Notes under the pieces: model-generated
Seen by the model: only the letters and a program-made list of their open reading frames with translations
Database searches by the model: none
What the model was told of the DNA's origin: nothing
DNA from: Brassica napus
Lineage: Eukaryota; Streptophyta; Magnoliopsida; Brassicales; Brassicaceae
DNA length: 64,000 bases
NCBI RefSeq assembly: GCF_020379485.1
Contig: NC_063439.1
Location: 10,208,466 to 10,272,465, forward strand
Direction: 5' to 3'
Shown: piece after piece, positions 10,401-22,247 of the stretch
How positions within the stretch are numbered: position 1 is the first letter of the stretch
Layout: every line of letters begins with the position of its first letter
Made by a program: the position numbers and the translations under genes

Positions 10401-13130
10401 CTAGATTTTTGACCCGCGCTTTCAAAGCGCGGGTTTATTTTCCTTAAAATGTTTTTAAAAAATTTACAAATATTTAGTAAATGTGATATTTTCATATATT
10501 TGTGTTTAATTTTATAGAAAACTTAATTTTTTTTTATCTTTTTTTAGATTTTGATCCGCGCTTTGAAGACACAAAATAATTTTCCTTTTAAAATTTTATT
10601 TTAAAATATATTTGTAAACTGTAATTTGTTTCATAGATTTTATCTTTATTTATAATATAATTGTATTAATATAATTACGTTGATTATTTATATTTTTTGT
10701 TTTTAAATGATTATCTTTGTTTATAAAATAATAATAGATTTCTAATACGTCTACACAGAATTGGAGTAACATTACATCATCATGTTTTAAAAGGTTTCAA
10801 AACTTACTTTTTATGGAATATAATATAGGAATTGTATAGATTAGAGCGTGTAGTTAATATATGTAATGTTGCCCAAGTTATTCTTTAATCTGTTTATTGG
10901 AGTTTAGGAATTTGTTACAATATCAATTTCTAATTTTTTAAACAATAATAATATATAAACCATTGGTGATAATTGAAATAGGAAATTAACTTAAGTTTTT
11001 TTTAATTATTTTCATTGATTAATCAACTAAGTTTAATTTGTTTGTTCATGCTTTAATATTTTTGTATTGCTCTCAAATGAGATTCGGAAAAAGTTCTTGT
11101 TTGTTTGCAGTGCCTAGAATTTGATATTTTTCTGAAACAGTATAATAAAAGCGTCTGTTATACGTACGACATGTCCACCGATACACTATTCTTAATGAAA
11201 AACTGAGAGTATACATCGGTAAAAACTGACTAACAGGCCCGGCTTAAGAAGTACACGGGCCCTGTGCCATATTATTTTTTTCTTTGTAAAACAATAACTA
11301 AAAAAACAGGGCCCTAATTAGTAAAGAAAATTAGACCCTTCCTATATAAAAACTAAAAAAATAGGACCCTAAATAATAAAGAAAATTTTATAAAAAATGT
11401 GGGAACCTGAGCATTTGCACCATGTGCACTACCCTAGAGCCGGCACTGCTGACTAACCTCCCAATCAAATTTCCATGGAATCTATCCAGAGAACAAACCT
11501 CTGCCTACTGGTTAGCCCCTTGAACATCTTGTTAACATCTTATTGTCTGCAACAACAGGGAACTTTTCTCCATACTCTTTACCCATTTAGTTTACATTTT
11601 TTTTCGCTATGCTATTAGTAAAAGTTCCTTCCAATGAAATATGAATACATAAACAACCCGCTATATATTTCCTTGTTATCATAATAAGACTTGGACTGAA
11701 AGATGCATTCTTTAATTAACCAGCCATGTATTATACATAATACAACTATGTTCAAAACTCGCAAAACCGTATAGCACGATAAACAACCATCAACCCATAA
11801 TAAGGACCTCCCATAAATTATTGCATCCCATAGACCTTTGATCGTTGAGAAACCTATATATTGAATGAAGGGTGTACCATGTGTCCATCAAAAACTCATG
11901 TAATATATACCAAGATAGACCACCCGATTTCCTTTCTTGTACTTCCTTTGAGATACTATGTATCCACAAAAACCTGGGACCTTTTAGTTTTTTTTTTTTG
12001 CAACCTCTTGTTCCTTGTATATATGACTCTACATCCCGCTTAACGTGAACCCCAAGACCCCATGAACACATATAAAGTGTTTAATAGAATAAGAAAAAAA
12101 GTACCAACCATAGTGAATCAAGTGAGAGAACTCTATATGCTTGTAAACACCAGAGCCACGAGAAAAGGTTATAAGACCTAAACAGTCATACTAATCCTGA
12201 AATGTCAAAAGCCTACCAACCTTGTATTATCTACTTGATAAAGCTGTAATGACTTTACAAACTTTTGTGTTAAAAACCTCAAACAAATATCCAATAAGCT
12301 CAAAAAGAAATGAACAGAAAAAAAAACTCAAAAGAAACCAGAGAATCCAGTTCAATATTCCAAAACCTTGAAAACAGAATAGGAAAATCAATGCATAAAG
12401 AGAAATCATTCCAGAGCCACAACAATCGAATCCTCAAAAATATTAAAGATCTCGAGCTAATTTTACAATATGAGTGGTTTGTTTAGAAAACGTTTAACAA
12501 AGCCATATTTATAGTAATGAGAAATCGTGTCTGTAAATCTAGGGTTAAGATAGCTTTAGGAATATACGTATAGCATATTCCAAACTTGAAAGATATTGTG
12601 TATCAAAATATAGGTATACTTGCTATTCTCCATATATTGTGGATCTTAAAGATCTCGAGCTAATTCATATTTCAAACAATGTATTAATGATTTTGATAGT
12701 TACCAAAGTTTGAAAATATCTTAAATTATTATAAAAGAAGTATTCTTCGTTTCATAATAAAATAATTTATATATGACCAAGTAAATTTCGTAATAACATG
12801 AAACTTTAAATTCATTTTTGCTATGCTCAACATATTTTAAAAATGATATTTTTTTTGTAAATTATAACAATATATTTTTAAATGTAAAACTTTCGATGGG
12901 ATTAGTTTAAATTATATATTTACGTATTATCAATATTCGTTAGATTTGGTTACCTTTAATTGTTATTAAAATATTATAAAATATAGAATATAGCAAAAAA
13001 ATCCAGAAAAAATCGTGGCTTGCATTAAATCTAAAATGTCATAATTACCCTAATGAAAGAGTGTCAATGTTTAAAGAAAAGGGCAGGCTAAGGTAATTTT
13101 TAAAATAGGATCCTGCTTTAATAGTATAGA
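10401..13130 (-). mobile_element. Large minus-strand Helitron carrying unidentified sequence
   Basis: The minus-strand 5' end is TCTATACTATTAAAGCAGGA at 13130. The 3' end is hairpin CCCGCGCTTTGAAAGCGCGGG at about 10414-10434, then TCAAAAATCTAG ending at 10401 with host T after it. A second hairpin half at about 10555-10567 suggests an older terminus. At about 2.7 kb it is long for a non-autonomous element. The stretch 11450-12640 has lower AT content and mixed sequence that looks captured, but I find no recognisable exon in it. It contains the hAT MITE at 11234-11448. Confidence 0.6.
11234..11448. mobile_element. hAT-type MITE, 215 bp
   Basis: Exact 8-bp target duplications CTGACTAA lie at 11226-11233 and 11449-11456. 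Terminal inverted repeats are CAGGCCCGGCT on the left and AGCCGGCACTG on the right. It has no coding capacity. The 8-bp duplication and the CAG(G/T)-type ends indicate the hAT superfamily. Confidence 0.9.
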
Positions 13131-15658
13131 AGTAGCAGGTTATTGTGGTTGACGTAGATATATTAATAGCACATCACATAAAAAGGCAACGTCACAACAT
13201 TATTTACTGCATACTTAGTTATTATGGATAGTAAAATGAATAGATAATATATAAAGTCTTTTAATAAAAAAGTATATTTCATATCACCGAAATAGTATAT
13301 AATTGTAATCACATTCACAACCACTAAATACTAAACGTTATCCCAACTTTTAAATGCCAAGCCCCAAAAAACCTTAATCTAATGTTAACCTTAATCTTTC
13401 ATAAACTAATCCAAATTTTGAAATTTCAGTAAGATGCATTACTATTCTACATGAGACATGTGAAATATAAAAAGTGAAAATGTAATTGCAATCTAAATAT
13501 CATTTTAACATATTTCTCAAATGTTGATATGGTTATGCCTTCATGGAAGGTGGTAATACTTGCCCTAATGTCAACCCCAATCATACATAAACTAAACCCT
13601 ATCGACTAATCACTAACCCTACATGGCAATATAAACCCAAATCCGATGTCAACCCTAATCTTCCATAAACTAAAGTCTAGCCACTAATCACTAAACACTA
13701 CATGGATAAGACATAGGCTTTTTACTTAATTACCACAACCGCTAAATAATATACTCAAACTCCTACTCAGTAAATTTAAACCCTAGTCAGGAAACTATAA
13801 ACCCACATACAATCTATAAATTGTTTTCTAATATTAAATCCATGAAGGTACATTTATTTGGTTTGAAAGGTTGCATATGGGCTATACCATATAGTCTAAG
13901 TACTATGATAAACCTTACCGGGAAAACCTACATATTAAAGCCGCTCACACCCGCAACTTACTATACCTAAACCTCTAAAAATTAATCGATTTATAACAAT
14001 GATACAACAAGAAAATATAAACCCTCTTGTATCCTCGTAGCAAATCATATGTTGTTACTCGTAAACCATAAACCCAAATAGAATGGAACAAAGTAAATAA
14101 CAAAGTACATATCGTTGAAATTATGAAATGTATATGATTGCATAAAAGAAGTTGATGCTGACCTCAACTATATCCCCTCACCTTCAAAATACTAAACCCT
14201 AAACTCTAATCACTAAACTCTAACCCAAATATAAACCAGAACCCCAAATAGAATGGAACAAAATAAATAACATAGTACATATTGGTGAAATTATGAAATG
14301 TCTAACCATACCCCTTCACCTTTTAAATACTAACCCCTAATTCGAATCAGTAAACCCTAACCCAAATATCAAAATATAAAAAATACATAATATTACGTAA
14401 TATTAAATTATATTATGCAAATATTAAACTATACAATATAGATCATAGTACGATTTTTACAGGCATAAAAACATGTAACGATAGTTAAAACTTAAGAAAA
14501 TTACAAACTATATTTCTTAACAAAATAGATCACTTTTTAGTAATCGTCAAATGGAATGAAACATGATAAAATAGTATAGTAATATTACATAAGTCTCAAA
14601 TTAGAAAATAGTATTACATAGAATGTATGGGACCCCATCGCAATACTTCCTCGTAATGTTTCTACAATTCCAAATGGTCGTCCTCTAGTCAGTCTTGATC
14701 AGTTCAATTCAACAGAGGTTGAAATAGTTATTTACCCTTTTCCAGATAGCTAGTTCAAATCCAGTTTTGAACAATCAACTTGGCATTCCTAAATCGTCCA
14801 TTAAAAATCTGAGACACCGAAAAAAGGTAAATGTGTTAACATGACTATCAATATACATCAATTCACTTTTACAAAGCTATTCCATTTACCAACTCAATCA
14901 GATGGAATGACTTAGAAATAGAATAGAAGAAACCATACTATGCAAAGAAAAAACCCCTAACTTGCGGTTACCATAGGTTAATAAACAGATTCTAACATGC
15001 AATTTCAGATTCATGAAATCGAATCGACCAAATCGAAACTTACATTAGGAATGCAAATCGGCGAAGATCGACTCAAATCCTGCAGGCCTGTTACTTTCTT
15101 GTCTCTTCTCTAGATTTTGAAAGCGTTGAGCCAGAAACTCAGACAACACAATCCTCTTCGCAAACGTCTTTCTTAGTTGAATTAGCACCGTGATTAAAGT
15201 CGGTGAAAACGCAGTCGAGAGAATCTGGGGTGGAACTACTCAATTTCTCCGATTGTTACCAATAGAAGTTATTGTGGAAAATGTGTGACTCTGAAAAAGA
15301 CACGATTTATTTTTGCAGAATAATAATTATTAATTTAATATTTTAACTAGTAGGTTTTCCCGGTTTCGAACAGGGACAATACATCCATATTATATAAAAA
15401 GAAAGAGAAACAATGAAAAGTTAGGGCTTTTAGTTATGGGGTGAATTATAATATTTTTGATAGCCATACAATGCAATTTTCCTTTATTTAAAAGTATGGT
15501 AAAATAAAAGTTAAGTTACAATTTTAATTTGTTAACCAAAACTATTTTATATTTACGGATAATGGGTACAAAATTTTAAATTTTATATATGATTATCATC
15601 TAGTTACACTGTAACAACAATATACAAAATCCGGTTAAATATACAAATAAATAAATAA

Positions 15659-15693
<35 letters not shown>

Positions 15694-15719
15694 CAGTTAA
15701 ATATTCCAATTTTGGTGAT
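13131..15719. other. Gene-free region with degenerate repeats
   Basis: No credible ORF. From about 13340 to 14360 the DNA is rich in scattered AAACCCTAA-like words that are not a regular telomeric array. A block beginning AAATAGAATGGAACAAA is duplicated at about 14074-14130 and 14244-14300 (period about 170 bp). A small GC-richer segment at 14990-15290 (minus-strand sense) resembles a 5' gene fragment but could not be identified. A weak Helitron-like end, CTAG with a CCCGGTTTCGAACAGGG hairpin, lies at about 15345-15376 (-). (TA)n is at 15659-15692. Confidence 0.4.
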
Positions 15720-16044
15720 ATGACTGAGGCCTGAGACTTTTATCTGAGATCCGGATTCGATCCGAAAAACCGGATATCCAAAGGAGCCGAATTCGGATCC
15801 GGATAGTAAAATGTTGGATCCGTCAAAGCCGGATCTAGATCCGGATATCTTAATTTTTAAGTCTGGATATCCGGATCCGTAAGGTTTATTAATAAATATT
15901 TTAAAATAGTAATATCAATATATAAAAATTAATTTTATTTAATATATTTTCATTTTTATAATAGTATATCTAAATTTTATGTAAATTTTGTAATATTATA
16001 CATAGAAATAATTAAAGATATTATATATTTTTTATTTTTAAATT

Positions 16045-16075
<31 letters not shown>

Positions 16076-16240
16076 ATAATATTATTTTTTATTTATTTTA
16101 AGGATCCAAATCCGAAAATTACAACTTTTAGAAGGATATCCGACACCCGGATATCCGAGAATCATCGATCCGGATAAGGATAGTAAAATTATGGGATCCG
16201 GATACCTTAAAATTGCCCGAATGCCCGGTCCGTCCCAGGC
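15720..16240. mobile_element. hAT-like MITE rich in GGATCC/GGATATCC words
   Basis: Inverted end segments are GAGGCCTGAGAC on the left and CCCAGGCCTA on the right. Subterminal zones at 15748-15880 and 16100-16215 are packed with repeats of CCGGATATCC and GGATCCGGAT in both orientations, around an AT-rich core. This looks like the Brassicaceae hAT-type MITEs with subterminal transposase-binding repeats. I could not find a clean 8-bp target duplication, so the family call is tentative. Confidence 0.5.
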
Positions 16241-16676
16241 CTAGACTGACCATGTCTATTGCCGCCAATTGAATTTCAGAAAGGAAAAACCCTAATGGAA
16301 GTGACAATAGTACGATATAAAATACATGCTTATTCCCTATATATTAATAGAGAAACATTTAAAAAGTTATAACATGTATTTTGTACTAATTAAAAAAGTG
16401 CACTGATGAGTTGTCACGTAATTAGAATGATAATTTTGCTTACGTGGCGGCTTGAGAATCAATTAAAAATTTTGTTAGTCCAAAATTAAATTGCTAGGAA
16501 ATGTTATATTATATAGTATGTCCATTATGTACCATTCATTTATTAAATTGAAACTTATATATTCTCTCCTTAAATCAAACTTACGGAATTACCTAATGTG
16601 AATAAGATATATATGAGAATTAACGATTTTAAATAATAAAGATTTGCTAATAATTTTTATATTTTCTATCATTTTT

Positions 16677-17107
16677 TTTTTTTTTTTTGACATCAATAAA
16701 AAGAAAACAGACTCATATAGACTCTGTTAACCAAGAGGGTAGCTCTGCATCCATGTGAACGACGAACGACGGTTGGATTCTTGCACTGCGTGCTAGTTTG
16801 TCCGCCTATGTGTTCTGTGTTCTTGGTACATAGATGATCTCCGAGCTCTGAAATCCCGTGCTAAGGGTCTTGATATCTGTCAAGTAGTTTGCAAACGCTG
16901 GCCATTCTTCTGGTTCCGAAACCATCTTCACCAATTGAGAACAATCTGTTGCAAATGTGACCCGAAACTGCCGCAAATTCCGCATACATTCCATTGCCCA
17001 GATTAGTGATTCAAACTCTGCATGGAGAGGTGAAAGACTGGCTCTTGTGTTTCTTGCACCCATCAAACCGTCAAAACCTGGTAAGGTGCTATACCATCCT
17101 TGTCCCG
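16677..17107 (-). mobile_element. 5'-truncated LINE fragment with RNase H domain, inserted in a Helitron
   Basis: Exact 18-bp duplications ATATTTTCTATCATTTTT flank it (16659-16676 and 17108-17125). The poly-T at its left end is the poly-A tail of a minus-strand element. The minus-strand frame encodes the plant LINE RNase H-like domain: PLHAEFESLIWAMECMR, FATDCSQLVKMV and YVPRTQNT. An in-frame TAG at 16806-16808 comes just before ADKLARSARIQPSFVVHMDA, which continues the same frame. Only about 430 bp of the 3' end was copied. The intact duplication shows it is younger than the Helitron. Confidence 0.9.
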
Positions 17108-17701
17108 ATATTTTCTATCATTTTTAATTAGTTATTATTAAAATAAATTACACAATTTCATTAATCATATAATAAAAATTTAGATTTTTTTTGTATATGT
17201 TGCATTTTGAATTTTTCAGAACGAGTATAAATTACTAAAATTGTTAAAGTCTCACATAAGATTTTATGATCAAGGTTTAAGTGTTTTTATAATAAAATAC
17301 AATTATTATAAAATCATATGAATAAATAATTTTCTTTTAATAGTGTTTATGCTAATATATATTTCATATCGTTTAAATTAAACTATACATCATGTGAAAA
17401 TACATATTTATATTTTGATATATGCGTTGAACCTATATTGAAACGTTAATATTTTAATTTTGAAATCTTCATTGTTTTTCTAAAATTATTATAAATTATT
17501 GAAACCACTAAACATTCCACATTAAAAATAATCATTGGTGTAAACTTTCGTTACACAAATATGCAAATAATTATAAAATCCTATGAGTAGAAATCTCATT
17601 TAATAAATATACATATTAAAAGTATACTATATATCCATCTTAATATCTTTTAAATTTAATTATATATCATATACGATAGATAATATTGATTGTTTTGATT
17701 T

Positions 17702-18048
17702 TTTTTTAACGCTGATTTATTATGATATTACAATTATGATATGAGAAAGATTACATAGACGATTCGACAACCAACAATATTACCTGCCTTATGAGGACCT
17801 AAGCCTAATTGCATCACCTGATCCATCCTACGAAGATCCACGTCTGGCCAGATTTACTTGCACCATGTTGAAGATTGCTTGTACGCATTTCTTCTGTAGT
17901 CTGCATAATTGTTTAATAAATCGCTCTCTCCGGGACTTGAAACCTGGATTTCCTGTAATCTCCAAGAAATTGCATAATCTGGGATTCGAACCTCAAACTT
18001 GGGTGAAAAGTCTTTAAATCTTAACCAGTAAGCTAAAGTGCTTCCACA
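17702..18048 (-). mobile_element. tRNA-derived SINE inserted in a Helitron
   Basis: Flanked by 13-bp duplications ATTGTTTTGATTT (17689-17701 and 18049-18061), with a T-rich left end equal to the A-rich tail of a minus-strand element. Read on the minus strand the head carries a Pol III box A-like TTAGCTTACTGGTTA and a perfect box B GGTTCGAATCC about 35 bp on, as in tRNA-derived SINEs. The remaining roughly 270 bp is a tRNA-unrelated body ending in the tail. The family name could not be assigned. Confidence 0.85.
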
Positions 18049-18250
18049 ATTGTTTTGATTTATTTATCCAAAAATGAATGTGAATAAACAAGAGCGGTCT
18101 GCGTATGCCAATTTATTACATAATAGTAACTGATTTTTTAGTTATTTAATATAATTATTATTTTATTATTTCATAATATGCATAAAACATAAAATATGTA
18201 GTAAATATAAAATATTTATTTTGCACAAGGTGCGGATCTTAACCTAAGTA

Positions 18251-18960
18251 TGTATTTGTTTAATAATTTTAAATCTTAAACATTTTCTAAATCTCAAACC
18301 AAAACAAAATAACGAAATGAGAATAAAATCAAAAATCAATATTTATATTGAGCAGTAACCAAAATGAAAAACAAAATGACAAAAAATGAGCAAAAAATAT
18401 TGAAGATAGTTAGGATTGGCACGTGAACACGTAAACTTTTCATAACCATAATTAATTGTTAAATTGTTAAATCATGATATAAAACCGAACTGACATAGTT
18501 TCATTGTAATTAAATAGTAGAATTGAGATCATTCGGTCTAACCGTTAGGTTCTTATATGATAAGTGATTTTTTGACCTAAAATTTATTTAAAAATGAGAT
18601 CAGCTCATGAGTAAAAAATTATGTAATTAATAAAAATAATTAAAAATTGTTCAAGGGTCAAAAATATTAATTCTATAAAGAATATACATTTTATTTTTTT
18701 ACACGATATCAATACAATACTAAAAGGGGGATATAAGCCATGGAGAGGGTGTCCACGTAGGATAGGAAAATCAACCAATCAGAGAGCCCGAAATTGCCAC
18801 GTCATCTCATTTATTCTTTCGTAAAAAAACAATGCGAATGAAAGGATCGAACCCGGGTTAGTATGACATAAATATATGGCAGTTACCACTAAGCCATTGA
18901 AACTTTCTTGGACACATATACAAGAACGACTAAGTATGTAATCATAAACTCTTATGTACA
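18251..18960 (+). repeat. Repeat segment shared with 8420-8780 (inverted), then a tRNA-like block
   Basis: 18411-18680 matches the reverse complement of about 8500-8780 (shared words GGATTGGCACGTGAAC, ATCATGATATAAAACCGA, CTGACATAGTTTCATTGTAA). This extends the inverted copy of the left repeat unit. From 18846 to 18905 the minus strand reads AATGGCTTAGTGGTAACTGCC and GGGTTCGATCC, spaced like boxes A and B, so this is a tRNA-related repeat and not a functional tRNA: no acceptor stem is visible. Confidence 0.55.
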
Positions 18961-20398
18961 TTTACAATAATATGAATTCAACTTTCAAGACTCCGATACT
19001 TTGTTTTGGAAAAAAAAAAGTAAGTGACTAAGCTAATATATTTTTTGAAAGTGTGAGAATGTTGACAAATATGAAAAATCATTGATTTTTGTTTTCGTGA
19101 CAAAGTTAAGAATTTTGTAAAAGTAAATTTAACATATAAATTTTCGTGACAAATATGAAAAAGCATAGATTTTTGTACAATTTTGACAAAACAACTCAAA
19201 ACATAGTTCTCTAATGTCTTAATAAAATATTATTTAAGGATGCAATAATTAAATATATCAATTCAATAAATTTTATAATTTATAGACAAAACAATAACAA
19301 ATAATAATTTATCGATTTTTTTATAATTTATCGATTTTTTTTCATGAGAATCCAACTAAACAAGATAAAGAACAATTAGATTTACAAATATTTAATTACC
19401 ATTTTATTCAATTTTGATTAATTTCAAATTGTAATAATGTATCTTTTTGAAGTTACAACAAATAATGTTATTTCTTTATTACACTAGCATTATATATAGA
19501 TTCTATATACACAAATAAATATAATATAACAACATAAGCTTACTTTCCCCGGTTCATATGAAAACTTTTTAAGTTATCCACCAAAGAAAATTAATTAAAT
19601 CAGTCAAATTGTTAGAATACAACAAATTAATATATAATTTTATTTTAAATTAAATTATTTAAAAGTGTATTTTTATTAAAAACAAAATAATAAATAAGTA
19701 AAACTGATTTGATGGTAATTTTTATGACATATATATATATATATCAATTCTATGAAAGAAATAGAAGCTTAATATGGAAAAAAAAATCTTAAATACAAAA
19801 AACTCTAAAAATTAACAAAAAAAAACTAATAAACTAAACTATGATATCACTTGAAAGCTTCTTAAACATATTAATAAAATATTTAAGCGATAATTAAAAA
19901 AAATTGATTTTTTTTCAGCCAAAAATTTATTATTAATTATCATCAGTTATTTCAAGATGTTTAAGAAATGATGGACAAAAAAATAGGATGGACATAAATA
20001 ATATATGAACTATTAATAGTATTTTGTAAAACTGACTTAGATAACACATATGCACATCCATTTTCAAGTCTTTATGATTCCTAAATTCAATTTCTTCATA
20101 GGAGTTATTCCACAAAGAAATCGTATGAGATATTGTTTTGATATTCAGATTTGTTTCTTGACTGTTAAAAAGATTGATAACTGTAAAAATATATCCTTTG
20201 AATATGATATGTTTATAACCGAGTCCCCAACATGAGACAAATTTTTTTAAAAAGTAAATAATTTTATTTTTCTTATATTATATAATAAATATATATTATT
20301 TAGTGATAATAAAAATATAGTTATTCATCTATCACAAATATCTATGCAAATATGTGAATCAAGTACAACAATCAAACAACATAATGATTTCCACAAAG

Positions 20399-20432
<34 letters not shown>

Positions 20433-20600
20433 ATGTTATGTAGTTTTATTTTATATTCTTTAAATAATATAATATAATATTATATATTATTTTTTTAGAA
20501 TTGAAAAATGCATATAATATCTTGTTAAAAATCTAGTTTATTAATTAATTTCATATAAATGGCGTAGGTATTATAGTAGTTGGAAGACGAAAATGAGTTA
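18961..20600. other. AT-rich intergenic region, no gene seen
   Basis: Very AT-rich DNA with (TA)n tracts at 19729-19743 and 20403-20430. Short open frames here are low-complexity and have no recognisable motif. Confidence 0.6.
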
Positions 20601-20613
20601 TAAAAATCCTAAG

Positions 20614-20712
20614 GCCGAAGATATTAAGGCCCAAATATAAGGGCCCAATAAAGTTGTGGAATGGAAGGGACGAACTTATTATATAAAGATTCTCGTACAT
20701 TAGGGTTTTATC
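20614..20712 (+). promoter_or_regulatory. RPS11 promoter: site II elements and telo-box
   Basis: Two GGCCCA-type site II motifs (AAGGCCCAAAT and GGGCCCAAT) lie at about 20627-20654, followed by TATATAAAG at about 20681 and a telo-box-like TTAGGGTTTTA at 20699-20710. Site II plus telo-box is the known arrangement in promoters of plant ribosomal-protein genes, tying expression to cell proliferation. Confidence 0.75.
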
Positions 20713-20773
20713 CTTCCCGAAGCTTTTGCCGTCGCTGCCTACATCCTTGCCTCAGAGCAGAACAGCAGCAGCC

Positions 20774-21851
20774 ATGGCCGAACAGGTTATTTGATCTTCT
20801 TTCACTCTACATTCTTATACGCTTGGTGATGATTCTCATCATATCTCTCCTTTGTGTGTCATTTCCAGACTGAGAAAGCTTTCCTAAAGCAACCTAAGGT
20901 CTTCCTCAGGTAAATTTCCCAATCGATTTGATTTAAAAGTTGCAATCTTTTCCAATATATATATATATATATATATATATGATTGGTTTGTCTTATCAGC
21001 TCGAAGATATCTGGAAAGGGAAAGAGGCCTGGAAAGGGTGGAAACAGATTCGTGAAGAACATTGGTTTGGGCTTCAAGACTCCTCGTGAAGCCACTCAAG
21101 GTTTGTTTCTGATTCTCGTCGCATTTCTCTTTCATGTTCTTCAGATTCTTGTAACCCTAATTGGATCAGTCTGCTTTCTGTCTCTGTTTACTATAGATTT
21201 TTAAACTGTTTGATTAGGCACTGATTCTGATATGTAATTAAATTACTTTCGATTGTGTAAAGCTCTTATCTTTTTAATTAATCTTCTTAAGTAAAGTTAG
21301 GTTCTTTAGCGTGTGTATTTGTTTTTCTTACGGAACAGGAACATACATTGACAGCAAATGTCCCTTCACTGGAACTGTTTCGATTAGAGGACGTATCTTA
21401 GCCGGTACTTGCCACAGTGCCAAAATGCAGAGGACCATTATCGTCCGAAGGAACTACCTTCACTTTGTCAAGAAGTATCAGAGGTCTGTTCTTACATCAA
21501 TTTACTTTTTTGTTCATATGACTTTGACTTTTACATCAATGTTCATACTCTTTTTCTTTGTCAGGTATGAGAAGAGGCATTCGAACATCCCTGCTCATGT
21601 CTCACCATGCTTCCGTGTCAAGGAAGGAGACCATGTCATCATTGGACAATGCAGGTTACGCTTCTGTTTTGGATCAACATAAATGTCTCTTTCAGTTCTG
21701 GTTTTTGAGCGGTTGATTTACTCTTTTTTTATTTTCTTATTGGTGTTGGTAAACTTTCAGGCCATTGTCCAAGACTGTGAGGTTCAATGTGTTGAAGGTG
21801 ATACCAGCTGGTGCTTCTGCTTTCGCAAAGAAGGCTTTCACTGGCGCTTAA
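20774..21851 (+). CDS. RPS11: Cytosolic 40S ribosomal protein S11 (uS17), six exons
   Basis: Exons 20774-20785, 20869-20909, 21000-21100, 21339-21483, 21565-21654 and 21761-21851 join in phase to about 159 residues, the usual plant S11 length. It starts [20 protein letters not shown]. The OB-fold core includes [53 protein letters not shown] and [17 protein letters not shown], and the protein ends KKAFTGA. It binds 18S rRNA in the small subunit body and is essential. The upstream site II/telo-box pair fits. The Arabidopsis counterpart by position is At3g48930 (EMB1080, from memory). A Val replaces the usual aromatic residue in [13 protein letters not shown], a mild substitution. No other defects seen. 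Confidence 0.96.
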
Positions 21852-22247
21852 GAGTGTTTTTTTAATGTTACTTTATGTTTCTCGATAGAGCTGAACTCTG
21901 GTTATTACCCTTTTATTTTAAAGAGATTTTTACATTGAAGTTTCAGATTTTAATTTTTGATGCACTTATTTTATTTACTATTCTATAGTATTTTCTCCCC
22001 ACTTCCGAGATTTCGTTTTTAATTGCTTGAGCTTATTTATCTTTCTCACTGTTTAAAATCGGTTAAGCCGATTGGTCCTTCCCGGTTTGATCCGAGTGGT
22101 GATGAATTTCAATAGAAAAGATCTTATTGAAGTCATTTACATCAAATTAGAATGTCAATAGTAAATACAGTAACTATGTACTCTTTTATTCGCTATTACG
22201 CCCGTAACTTAAACACTCGACTCTTCGCACCTCGGACATCTTCACAT

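Larger units (their letters stand above)
16335..18250 (+). mobile_element. Helitron, inverted relative of the 8420-9791 unit, with LINE and SINE insertions
   Basis: It starts TCCCTATATATTAATAGAGA, matching the minus-strand start at 9791 and its next 200 bp (AAACATTTAAAAAGTT, the CACGTAATT segment and the AATTAAATTGCTAGGAA segment). It ends with GCACAAGGTGCGGATCTTAACCTAA at about 18224-18247. Two later retroposons interrupt it (16677-17107 and 17702-18048). Without these it would be about 1.1 kb. Confidence 0.7.

Noticed and set aside
13340..14360. Possible interstitial telomere array
   Set aside because: AAACCCTAA-like words are irregular and scattered with no tandem TTTAGGG units in a row.
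17985..18048. Possible tRNA gene on the minus strand
   Set aside because: Boxes A and B are good, but there is no acceptor stem and the block is the head of a SINE with its own target duplication.
18846..18905. Possible tRNA gene on the minus strand
   Set aside because: tRNA-like boxes without foldable acceptor or anticodon stems; a similar block recurs near 62426-62483, so it is a repeat.
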